From: Vibrio superstes
GTDB taxonomy: Bacteria; Pseudomonadota; Gammaproteobacteria; Enterobacterales; Vibrionaceae
Length of the DNA stretch: 64,000 nucleotides
Direction of reading: 5' to 3'
Assembly (NCBI RefSeq): GCF_003569005.1
Contig: NZ_BCUR01000004.1
Span: forward strand, 1,018,003 to 1,082,002
Of the stretch, positions 53,332 through 61,532 are shown piece after piece; position 1 is the first letter of the stretch, and each line of letters begins with the position of its first letter. The notes under the pieces are model-generated. The model searched no databases, was not told the DNA's origin, and saw only the letters and a program-made list of their open reading frames with translations. The position numbers were made by a program, and so were the translations under genes.

Positions 53332-55200
53332 CTGACCGACAGCTATTAGCCTGACTTTCATACATCCCGATATGTCATTGCCGAGGTATTTTATCGGCAA
53401 TCTTGAGTGTGCACAGTAGGATCCCCGATAGGAGCGCTCGGGGATGACGAGTTCAGAGGAAATTGGGGGGAGATCGCTATCTCAACCAGACGTAAAGTCG
53501 TCCCAGCCAGGCGTAAAGCCATCTCAACTAACGTTTGATGATTAACTGACTGACAGCTATTAGCCTGACTTTCATATACCCAGATATGTCATTGCCGAGG
53601 TCTCTTATCGGCAACCTTGAGTCTGCACAGTAAGATCCCCGATAGGAGCACTCGGGGATGACGAGTTCAGAGGGAATTGGGGGTAGATCGCTATCTCAAC
53701 CAAACGTAAAGCCGTCCCAGCCAGGCGTAAAGCCATCTTAACTAAAGATTGATGATTAACTGACTGACAGCTATTAGCCTGACTTTCATATACCCAGATA
53801 TGTCATTGCCGGGGTCTCTTATCGGCAATCTTGAGTGTGCACAGTAAGATCCCCGATAGGAGCGCTCGGGGATGACGGGATCAGAGGAAATTGAGGGTAG
53901 ATCGCTATCTCAGCCAAACGTAAAGCCGTCCCAGCCAGGCGTAAAACCATCTCAACTAACGTTTGATGATTAACTGACTGACAGCTATTAGCCTGACTTT
54001 CATATACCCAGATATGTCATTGCCGGGGTCTCTTATCGGCAATCTTGAGTGTGCACAGTAAGATCCCCGATAGGAGCACTCGGGGATGACGGGATCAGAG
54101 GGAATTGGGGGAAGATCGCTATCTCAACCAAACGTAAAGCCGTCCCAGCCAGGCGTAAAGCCAACTCAACTAACGTTTGATGATTAACTGACTGACAGCT
54201 ATTAGCCTGACTTTCATATACCCAGATATGTCATTGCCGAGGTCTTTTATCGGCAATCTTGAGTGTGCAAAGTAGGATCCCCGATAGGAGCACTCGGGGA
54301 TGACGGGATCAGAAGGGAACGGATAGGACAGAAGACAAAAGGCAGAGGCATTCGAGGTGAGGGCTTGACTTGTAACCAAGAGTTAGAGTGTCAGCTATCC
54401 ACGAGAAAATTTTCAGCGCGTCATTGCCGAGGTGTTTTATCGGCAATCTTGAGTGTGCACAGTAAGATCCCCGATAGGAGCACTCGGGGATGACGGGATC
54501 AGAGGAAATTGGGGGGAGATCGCTATCTCAACTAAACGTAAAGCCGTCCCAGCCAGGCGTAAAGCCATCTCAACTAACGTTTGATGATTAACTGACTGAC
54601 AGCTATTAGCCTGACTTTCATATACCCAGATATGTCATTGCCGAGGTCTTTTATCGGCAATCTTGAGAGTGCACAGTAAGATCCTCGATAGGAGCGCTCG
54701 GGGATGACGAGTTCAGAGGAAATTGAGGGTAGATCGCTATCTCAACCAAACGTAAAGCCGTCCCAGCCAGGCGTAAAGCCATCTCAACTAACGTTTGATG
54801 ATTAACTGACTGATAGCTATTAGCCTGACTTTCATATACCCAGATATGTCATTGCCGAGGTCTTTTATCGGCAATCTTGAGTGTGCAAAGTAGGATCCCC
54901 GATAGGAGCACTCGGGGATGACGGGATCAGAAGCGAACGGATAGGACAAAAGGCAGAGGCATTCGAGGTGAGGGCTTGACTTGCAATCAAGAGTCAGACT
55001 GTCAGCTATCTATGAGCAATTTTCCAGCGCGTCATTGCCGAGGTCTCTTATCGGCAATCTTGAGTGTGCACAGTAGGATCCCCGATAGGAGCACTCGGGG
55101 ATGACGAGTTCAGAGGAAATTGGGGGGGAGATTGCTATCTCAACCAGACGTAAAGCCATCTCAACCAAACGCAAAGGCGTCTCAACTAAACGTAAATCCA
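53323..55200. repeat. Tandem array of 214-bp units with paired stem-loops (BIME/REP-like)
   Basis: Units start with GATGATTAACTGAC at 53323, 53537, 53751, 53965, 54179, 54583 and 54797, all exactly 214 bases apart except the fifth (404 bases) and the last. Each contains two stem-loops: ATTGCCGA/TCGGCAAT, or a 7-base version in some units, and ATCCCCGA/TCGGGGAT. They are bounded by GTCAT and ATGAC. The stem-loop pair occurs nine times in all, because units 5 and 7 carry an extra 190-base segment with a second pair. Each unit also has about two and a half copies of a 21-base subrepeat. No gene is present; short open frames inside are by-products of the repetition. Confidence 0.9.
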
Positions 55201-55221
55201 TCCCAATGAAGCGCACAGCCA
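55138..55221 (+). repeat. 21-bp minisatellite (four copies) at the end of the array
   Basis: Four consecutive 21-base copies sharing TCTCAAC and CGTAAAGCC cores, with increasing divergence towards the right. Because 21 is a multiple of three, both strands stay open. The plus strand reads ISTRRKA/ISTKRKG/VSTKRKS and the minus strand LRLVE heptads. The same 21-base unit occurs in two and a half copies in every 214-base unit. Confidence 0.8.
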
Positions 55222-55241
55222 CCCAAGCCAAACAGCCCGTC

Positions 55242-55262
55242 ATCCCAGACTTGATCTGGGAT
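55242..55262. repeat. REP-like stem-loop beside the array
   Basis: Perfect 8-base arms ATCCCAGA/TCTGGGAT with a 5-base loop, preceded by CCCGTC. This is a common form of extragenic palindrome in marine gammaproteobacteria. It lies 30 bases past the stop of the convergent LacI gene. Confidence 0.6.
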
Positions 55263-55292
55263 CTTAGGCAGTACGATGCCGACTAGAACGCA

Positions 55293-56300
55293 CTAAACTC
55301 GGCGTACTGAGTCTCTTTCAACCAGCGTTGAAGGAACAATCACCCGCTGAAATTCCTTATGCTTGCCCATAATGGACTCAATGGAGAGCTTTGCAGACTC
55401 GACGCCAATTTGGTAGGCATCTTGGCGAACCACAGAGACTGGAACCTTAAACAGTTCCACCATAGGGATTTCATCGAATCCCAGAACAGAGGCTTGCTCT
55501 GGTACTTGAATGTTGGCGGTATTAAATGCTTGTAAAAGCTCAGCAGTAATCGCTAAATGTTGGGTGAAAAAAGCGCTCGGTGCCGTCTTCTTTTCTAACA
55601 ATTCAATCGGGTCTTTGTTGAACCCTTGCTCTCTATCCCAATAGAGAATGGCATCAGGATTCTTTTCAATCCCATGTTTTTCAAGGGCGTCTACATACCC
55701 CTGATAGCGAGCTTGACGTGACTGGCTCTGTGAAAACTCTTGGGCGACAAAACAAATATTGCGATGACCCATTTCAATTAAGTGCTCGGTGGCTTCAAAG
55801 GCGGCCTGTTGATAATCGGATAGCACCAAGTGACTGAGACAATCGGGATACTCCAATTGGAATTGCACTATAGGCATGCCACCGGCAATAAACTGATTGA
55901 TGAGCTCTGAGTTTTGACCCGATGAGGTGATGATGATGCCATCTACGCACATTTGCTGTAGTGATAATAGTGCGCGCTTCTCGGCTTCTACATCAAAGTC
56001 ACTGTTATAAATCATCACATTGTAATTGTGTTTTTTGCAGTAATCGTCGATTCCGCGCATAACGCGACTGGTGTTGAAGCCTGCGATATCACGCACCACT
56101 ACGCCAATGGTTTTGGTTTTCTCTACCTTGAGGCTGCGTGCGATAGGGTTTGGGACGTAATTAAGCTCTTTGATCGCCGATTCGATCTTTAGCTTAGTTT
56201 GTGGCGACATATGACCAAAGCGACCATTAAGATACTGTGAGACCGTACTCTTAGATACACTGGCCTGTGTCGCTACATCGACAATTCTTACTTTCTTCAT
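55293..56300 (-). CDS. LacI-family regulator of the dehydratase/dehydrogenase operon
   Basis: A 335-residue LacI-family protein beginning MKKVRIVDVATQASVSKSTVSQYLNGRFGHMSP, with hinge and a sugar-binding domain (IGVVVRDIAGFNTSRVMRGI...). It diverges from a ManD/RspA-type dehydratase gene across a region holding two large palindromic operators. It probably represses that operon until a hexuronate- or aldonate-derived effector binds. I start at ATG 56300, the family N-terminus. An upstream GTG would add eight residues. Confidence 0.87.
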   Translation of the reverse strand: MKKVRIVDVATQASVSKSTVSQYLNGRFGHMSPQTKLKIESAIKELNYVPNPIARSLKVEKTKTIGVVVRDIAGFNTSRVMRGIDDYCKKHNYNVMIYNSDFDVEAEKRALLSLQQMCVDGIIITSSGQNSELINQFIAGGMPIVQFQLEYPDCLSHLVLSDYQQAAFEATEHLIEMGHRNICFVAQEFSQSQSRQARYQGYVDALEKHGIEKNPDAILYWDREQGFNKDPIELLEKKTAPSAFFTQHLAITAELLQAFNTANIQVPEQASVLGFDEIPMVELFKVPVSVVRQDAYQIGVESAKLSIESIMGKHKEFQRVIVPSTLVERDSVRRV

Positions 56301-56372
56301 ATTCGCTTTTAAATTGTTAACCACGTCAAACTAGAGAGTTGACATTCTATTCTGAGATCTAGATGATAGCAA

Positions 56373-56412
56373 GTAAATCGGTTTACAAAACCGTTTTAGT
56401 AAACCGATTTAC
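56373..56412. promoter_or_regulatory. Paired LacI operators of the dehydratase operon
   Basis: GTAAATCGGTTTAC (56373-56386) and its exact reverse complement GTAAACCGATTTAC (56399-56412) are 26 bases apart centre to centre, with a third related core AAAACCGTTTT between them. The whole 40-base block is nearly one inverted repeat. The central CG with TAAA/TTTA flanks is the LacI-family form. It lies between the divergent lacI and manD-type genes. Confidence 0.8.
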
Positions 56413-56451
56413 TCAAATATAAATCGAATTAAAACTGAATGAGAGATTAAG

Positions 56452-57669
56452 ATGATAATCCAAGATGTAAAAGTATTTGTCACCAACCCAGGAAGAAACT
56501 TCGTCACTGTTAAAGTGGTTACCGATGAAGGTGTGTTTGGCCTAGGTGATGCAACGGTTAATGGTCGTGAAATGGCAGTGGCAGCTTATCTAGAAGAGCA
56601 TGTGAAGCCATGCCTAATCGGTCGCGACCCGCACATGATTGAAGATATTTGGCAATACCTCTACATGGGCGTGTACTGGCGACGTGGTCCAATTACGATG
56701 GCCGCAATTGCTGCTATTGATATGGCACTTTGGGACATTAAGGGCAAGCTAGCTGGATTACCCGTCTATCAGTTACTTGGCGGAAAATGTCGCAACGGTG
56801 TTAGGCTTTACGCTCATGCCAATGGTGAGACCATCGAAGATACCTTGGACAAGGCTGAGGAATGCATAGAGCAGGGCTTCAAGGCTGTACGTCTGCAGTC
56901 GGCTATACCAGGATTATCTGAAACCTATGGGGTTCTTGGTGACAAGAAAGATTACTTTGAGTTGCAAGGCAATCGCCCATTACCGCCAGAGCAGGATTGG
57001 TCTACTAGTAAGTACTTTAAATTGGTGCCTGAGTTATTTGAAAAAGCCAAGGAGCGCTTTGGTGATCAAGCTGAGTTTCTGCATGATACACACAGCCGTT
57101 TAACGCCAATTGAATCGGCAAAGCTGGGAAAGATGCTCGAACCGTACAACCTTTTGTTTTTAGAAGACGCATCGATTGCTGAAAACCAAGAAAACTATAA
57201 ATTGATTCGTCATCACACCACAACGCCTCTTGCCTTGGGTGAAACCTACAACACCATTTGGGATTGTAAGGACCTGATTCAAAACCAATGGATTGATTAC
57301 ATCCGCACCGCAGCAACCCATGCTGGTGGTATTACCGGGATGAAGAAGATTTCAGACTTTGCCGCGGTGTACAACGTAAGAACCGCTCCGCACGGTGCGC
57401 CTGATCTGTCGCCAATCTGTTTTGCCGCGCATATGCACTTGAATATCTCTACTCATAACTTTGGTATCCAAGAGTTTGTTGGCTTTGGCAATGAGGCATG
57501 CCAGTCCATCTTTAAGCACGATATGAAGCTAGATAACGGCATGATTTTAGTCAGCGATGCGCCAGGGCTGGGCGTGGAATTTGATGAAGAAGAAGCCGCG
57601 AAATACGAATACAAGCGCTCATACTTGCCAGTAAGCCGATTGGAAGACGGTACGCTTTGGCACTGGTAA
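56452..57669 (+). CDS. ManD/RspA-type enolase-superfamily dehydratase (mannonate dehydratase family)
   Basis: A 405-residue enolase-superfamily enzyme of the D-mannonate/D-gluconate dehydratase (ManD, RspA) subgroup. The N-terminal capping part contains [32 protein letters not shown], typical of ManD. The barrel carries the metal ligands in LHDTHSR (Asp), FLEDAS (Glu) and ALGETYN (Glu) and the catalytic His in [13 protein letters not shown]. It should dehydrate an aldonate such as D-mannonate to the 2-keto-3-deoxy acid, though activity in this group ranges from high to absent. It is the first gene of the LacI-controlled operon. Confidence 0.83.
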   Translation: MIIQDVKVFVTNPGRNFVTVKVVTDEGVFGLGDATVNGREMAVAAYLEEHVKPCLIGRDPHMIEDIWQYLYMGVYWRRGPITMAAIAAIDMALWDIKGKLAGLPVYQLLGGKCRNGVRLYAHANGETIEDTLDKAEECIEQGFKAVRLQSAIPGLSETYGVLGDKKDYFELQGNRPLPPEQDWSTSKYFKLVPELFEKAKERFGDQAEFLHDTHSRLTPIESAKLGKMLEPYNLLFLEDASIAENQENYKLIRHHTTTPLALGETYNTIWDCKDLIQNQWIDYIRTAATHAGGITGMKKISDFAAVYNVRTAPHGAPDLSPICFAAHMHLNISTHNFGIQEFVGFGNEACQSIFKHDMKLDNGMILVSDAPGLGVEFDEEEAAKYEYKRSYLPVSRLEDGTLWHW

Positions 57670-57715
57670 GCCTCATACAAACTAGCGTTTATTAAACAGA
57701 ATTTTTGGAGAAGAA

Positions 57716-58849
57716 ATGAATCAGAAAGTATTAGTGTTCGGTACGGGGTTTGCGGGCCAAGGGCATGCCAAGGCATTTAGAGATGCGGGCGCAGAGGTTG
57801 TCGGTATTGTTGGGCGCACTGAGCATGTTGTGACTCAGGTAGCCAAGGATCTGGATATTCCCTACTCAGGAACAAACTGGGCGCTGGCATTAGAGATGTG
57901 CAAGCCGGATATTGTTTCTATTGCGACGCCAGGCGGAGCACACGTAGAGGCGATCAAAGAAGCCATTTCGTTTGGTTGTCATATTCTCTGCGACAAACCG
58001 CTTACTGAAAGTGGTGACACAGCACTAGAAATCTATCGCCTAGCAAAAGAGAAAGGCGTTAAGACAGCATTTGCATCAAGCTTTCGCTACATGCCAGAGA
58101 TCATGCATGCCAAGCAACTGGTGGCCGCAGGGGCGATTGGTGAGCCCACAGAAGTTGAGTGTATTTCTCACTTTAATCTAGATAGAAACATCCCATTTGG
58201 TTGGTCACATCGTATTGAGGCAGGTGGCGGTCGCTTGAACAACAACTTCACGCACTTGTTGTCGATTGTGACCTCTGTGGTGGGTGACAAACTCCTGTCC
58301 ATTAGCGGTGAGGTGCGTAACGATATGCCAAAAGCGCCAGTGGTTGATGGCGTGCATAACTTTACTGAGCGTCGAAATTTTATCCCTAAAGACATCAATG
58401 ACCCGAATTTAGAGTGGCGTGATTGTGATGTAGAGTGGTCTTACACAGTCCTAGCTCAAATAGAGAGCCGTATTCCAGCGGCTAACCCCGTATCTGTTTT
58501 GTTTAAGCATGGTGGGTTAACCCCACGCTTTAACGAAGACCATATCGTGTTCCATGGCAGTCAGGGCTCTATCTATATTAAGGGGCACTATGGAGATGGA
58601 CCTCTGCACTTGTGGAAAGAAGGACAGTGGCAAGAAGTTGCGTTGCCTCGCGAAATCACCGATCAGCTGCCAGCGATAGAGTGTGAAACACAGCGCAGTT
58701 GGACCCATCTTGCTACGCAGTTAGTGAAGGATGTCAGTGGCATTGAGGTGGAACCTTACCAGACGTTTGAAGATGGCTGTAGATATCAGCTGATCATCGA
58801 CCTGATCCGTAAGAACGATCGCTGGGTGGATGTGACCGATCTACTGTAA
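57716..58849 (+). CDS. Gfo/Idh/MocA-family NAD(P)-dependent oxidoreductase
   Basis: A 377-residue dehydrogenase. The N-terminal Rossmann fold starts VLVFGTGFAGQGHAKAFRDAG (GxGxxG-like), followed by IATPGGAHVEAIKEAI and the substrate-side motif CDKPLTESGDTALEIYRLAKEK, whose lysine is typical. The C-terminal alpha/beta domain binds the sugar or inositol-like substrate. It follows the dehydratase by 46 bases in the same operon, so it probably oxidises a sugar acid or its precursor in the same pathway. A terminator follows. Confidence 0.83.
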   Translation: MNQKVLVFGTGFAGQGHAKAFRDAGAEVVGIVGRTEHVVTQVAKDLDIPYSGTNWALALEMCKPDIVSIATPGGAHVEAIKEAISFGCHILCDKPLTESGDTALEIYRLAKEKGVKTAFASSFRYMPEIMHAKQLVAAGAIGEPTEVECISHFNLDRNIPFGWSHRIEAGGGRLNNNFTHLLSIVTSVVGDKLLSISGEVRNDMPKAPVVDGVHNFTERRNFIPKDINDPNLEWRDCDVEWSYTVLAQIESRIPAANPVSVLFKHGGLTPRFNEDHIVFHGSQGSIYIKGHYGDGPLHLWKEGQWQEVALPREITDQLPAIECETQRSWTHLATQLVKDVSGIEVEPYQTFEDGCRYQLIIDLIRKNDRWVDVTDLL

Positions 58850-58864
58850 TTGTTTGTTATTGAT

Positions 58865-58897
58865 AACGCAGAGCAGGCTATTGCTCTGCGTTTTTTC
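58865..58897 (+). terminator. Terminator after the Gfo/Idh gene
   Basis: Perfect 11-base stem AACGCAGAGCA/TGCTCTGCGTT with a 6-base loop, followed by TTTT. Confidence 0.92.
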
Positions 58898-58932
58898 ATT
58901 CCAAGTTACGCCAGATCGCACCATTCCTATAC

Positions 58933-58945
58933 TGAAATTCCTTCA
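58933..58945 (+). promoter_or_regulatory. MetR-binding site upstream of metE
   Basis: TGAAATTCCTTCA is an exact TGAA-N5-TTCA MetR consensus, located about 85 bases before the metE start. A second, weaker candidate (TGAATCATTCGA) follows at 58955. Confidence 0.7.
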
Positions 58946-58999
58946 TAACCCATATGAATCATTCGATGTTGTTTCCTGTCGCCACCTAAGCGATATTTT

Positions 59000-59015
59000 A
59001 GACGTCCAGACATCT
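59000..59015 (+). promoter_or_regulatory. Tandem Met boxes (MetJ operator) upstream of metE
   Basis: Two adjacent 8-base boxes, AGACGTCC and AGACATCT, close to the MetJ consensus AGACGTCT. MetJ with S-adenosylmethionine should repress here. The boxes end 16 bases before the metE start, overlapping the leader. Confidence 0.8.
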
Positions 59016-59031
59016 TAATAGGAGCGGCATC

Positions 59032-61311
59032 ATGACAACAACACACATTCTTGGTTACCCACGAGTTGGCGAAAAACGCGAGCTTAAATTTGCACTAGAA
59101 CAATATTGGAATGGAGAATCCGATGTTAAAGCATTGCAAGGCGTCGCCTCGGAAATTCGCAAAAACAACTGGGCACTTCAGCAAGACAATCAACTGTCAT
59201 TTGCTACTGCGGGTGATTTTGCATGGTACGACCATGTATTGGGTACCAGCCTGTTGCTAGGGCATGTGCCAAAGCGTCATAAAAATGGCTTTCCAGATCT
59301 TGATACCCTATTTCGCATTGGCCGAGGACAATCTCAAGCAAGCTGTGGCTGTTCTGGGGAAGCCGCGTCAGACATGACCAAATGGTTCAACACTAACTAT
59401 CACTATATTGTTCCAGAGTTCTCAGCTGACGATAAGTTTGAGCTAAGCTGGACTCAGTTATTTGATGAGATCAATGAGGCGCAAAAGCAGGGTCATAAGG
59501 TTAAACCCGTTTTATTGGGGCCGCTTAGCTACCTTTACCTAGGCAAGGAGGTCGAAGAGGGGTTCGATCGCCTAACGCTTCTGCCAAGACTGCTCGCGGC
59601 CTATCAAGGGATCTTCGCCAAGCTAGAAAAACTGAATGTTGAATGGGTTCAAATAGATGAGCCAATCCTATCTCTAGAGCTGGATGCAAAATGGCTTAGC
59701 AGCTTTAAGCTGGCATACCAAGTAATAAGAAGTGACGTCAAAGTGCTTCTGACCACCTATTTTGATTCAGTGGTAGACGCGCTGCCGACGATTACTGAGC
59801 TTGCCATTGACGGCCTGCATGTGGATTTGGCCAGCGCACCTGAGCAACTGTCAGAGGTTGTTGAAGCTCTTCCTGAAAATTGGGTGCTATCGGCGGGGGC
59901 AATAAACGGTCGCAACGTATGGCGAGCCAATCTTGTAGAAAAACGAGAAAGCCTAACAGCAGCAAAAGAAAAGTTAGGTGAGCGCTTGTGGATTGGTACC
60001 TCTTGTTCACTACTGCACAGCCCTGTTGATCTAGAGTTAGAAACGGGATTGTCCGCAGAAACTCAATCATGGTTTGCATTTGCTAAGCAAAAAGTAGCAG
60101 AAGTGAACTGGCTTGCTAAGGCGTTAGATGGCGACAAGCAAGCTATCGAATATTGCGAGCAATACAGCCAGCCTATCATCAAGCGACAGCAATCAACCTC
60201 GGTAAACAAGGCAAGTGTTCAAAAGAGACTGGCTAATCTAACCCCGGCAGATGCCAAGCGCAGTGCCAACTATGCTGAGCGCTCTCATCACCAAAAAGAA
60301 GTGATTAAGCTGCCATTGTTGCCAACGACCACCATTGGTTCTTTTCCACAGACAAGTGAAGTGAGAAAAACCAGAGCCGCCTTTAAGCGAGGTGAACTGA
60401 CACAAGGGCAATACCGCGAAATCATTCAAGGCTTTATCCAAGATACAGTAGAGCGTCAGCAGGCCATTGGTTTGGACGTACTGGTGCATGGTGAAGCCGA
60501 GCGCAACGACATGGTTGAATACTTTGCTGAAAATCTCGCAGGCTTTCAAACTACGCAATTTGGCTGGGTACAAAGCTACGGCTCTCGCTGCGTGAAACCT
60601 GCCATTGTGGTAGCGGATATTGAGAGAGAACAAGCGATCACCGTCGATTGGACTCAATACGCGCAATCCCTTACAGACAAACCGATGAAGGGCATGCTAA
60701 CAGGGCCTGTAACCATTCTTTGTTGGACCTTTCCTCGTGAGGATATTTCTCGAGAGGCGATCACTAATCAGCTGGCTTTTGCACTGCAAGATGAGGTTGC
60801 TGATCTGCAATCTGCAGGTATCAATATTATTCAGATTGATGAGCCTGCAATACGCGAAGGTTTGCCACTAAAGAGTAGGGATCATCAAGAGTATCTCAAT
60901 TGGGCAGTGAACGCGTTTAAGGTGTCTGCAGCAAGCGCCAAACCTGAAACTCAGATACATACCCATATGTGCTACAGCGAATTTAATGAGATCATTGACT
61001 CGGTCGCAGCCCTAGATGCAGATGTGATTACCATAGAAACCTCACGCTCAAACATGGAACTTCTGAACGCCTTTGAAGAGTTCAATTACCCGAATGAGAT
61101 TGGTCCGGGTGTTTATGATATTCACTCACCTAACGTTCCAAGCGTTGAATGGATAGAGCAGTTAATTGAAAAGGCAGCAACACGGATTCCTGTCGAGCGC
61201 TTATGGGTAAACCCAGATTGCGGTCTCAAGACACGCAACTGGCAAGAGACAGAGCAATCCCTTAAGAACTTGGTTGAAGCAACTCACCGCCTAAGGGCGA
61301 AACTGGCATAG
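59032..61311 (+). CDS. metE: Cobalamin-independent methionine synthase MetE
   Basis: A 759-residue two-barrel enzyme. The N-terminal half starts with the typical [21 protein letters not shown]. The C-terminal catalytic half has [26 protein letters not shown], the zinc ligands His and Cys in HTHMCYSEF with the following Glu, and the last Cys in NPDCGLKTR, plus the substrate block [14 protein letters not shown]. It transfers the methyl group from 5-methyl-tetrahydropteroyltriglutamate to homocysteine. Regulation by MetR and MetJ is supported by upstream sites. A UUCG-type terminator follows. Confidence 0.95.
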   Translation: MTTTHILGYPRVGEKRELKFALEQYWNGESDVKALQGVASEIRKNNWALQQDNQLSFATAGDFAWYDHVLGTSLLLGHVPKRHKNGFPDLDTLFRIGRGQSQASCGCSGEAASDMTKWFNTNYHYIVPEFSADDKFELSWTQLFDEINEAQKQGHKVKPVLLGPLSYLYLGKEVEEGFDRLTLLPRLLAAYQGIFAKLEKLNVEWVQIDEPILSLELDAKWLSSFKLAYQVIRSDVKVLLTTYFDSVVDALPTITELAIDGLHVDLASAPEQLSEVVEALPENWVLSAGAINGRNVWRANLVEKRESLTAAKEKLGERLWIGTSCSLLHSPVDLELETGLSAETQSWFAFAKQKVAEVNWLAKALDGDKQAIEYCEQYSQPIIKRQQSTSVNKASVQKRLANLTPADAKRSANYAERSHHQKEVIKLPLLPTTTIGSFPQTSEVRKTRAAFKRGELTQGQYREIIQGFIQDTVERQQAIGLDVLVHGEAERNDMVEYFAENLAGFQTTQFGWVQSYGSRCVKPAIVVADIEREQAITVDWTQYAQSLTDKPMKGMLTGPVTILCWTFPREDISREAITNQLAFALQDEVADLQSAGINIIQIDEPAIREGLPLKSRDHQEYLNWAVNAFKVSAASAKPETQIHTHMCYSEFNEIIDSVAALDADVITIETSRSNMELLNAFEEFNYPNEIGPGVYDIHSPNVPSVEWIEQLIEKAATRIPVERLWVNPDCGLKTRNWQETEQSLKNLVEATHRLRAKLA

Positions 61312-61338
61312 GCAATCTTGGTAAATGTTGTAAACCTA

Positions 61339-61366
61339 GGGTTAGCTTCGGCTAACCCTTTTGTTG
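61339..61366 (+). terminator. Terminator after metE
   Basis: Perfect 8-base stem GGGTTAGC/GCTAACCC with the stable TTCG tetraloop, followed by a T-rich tract. Confidence 0.92.
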
Positions 61367-61532
61367 TTACACATCAATTCCTCCTACCAGTCACATTATT
61401 TGTATGACAAATAGCCAAGGGGCTTATTTCCATAGTAGTATTGTGGAATTGAATAACCTTGCGTAATGCGCGGTTATTCCTATTCAAATAATAAAATTCC
61501 CGCACGACGGGGTGAGTGATTAGGAGTTGGCT

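Noticed and set aside
53323..55200. CRISPR array
   Set aside because: Units are 214 bases long and the sequence between stem-loops is itself repeated, not unique spacers. No cas genes are present.
53323..55290. Open frames within the tandem array, including one rich in LRLVE heptads and one with STKRK repeats
   Set aside because: They arise because the 21-base subrepeat is a multiple of three. They have no ribosome sites and change between units.
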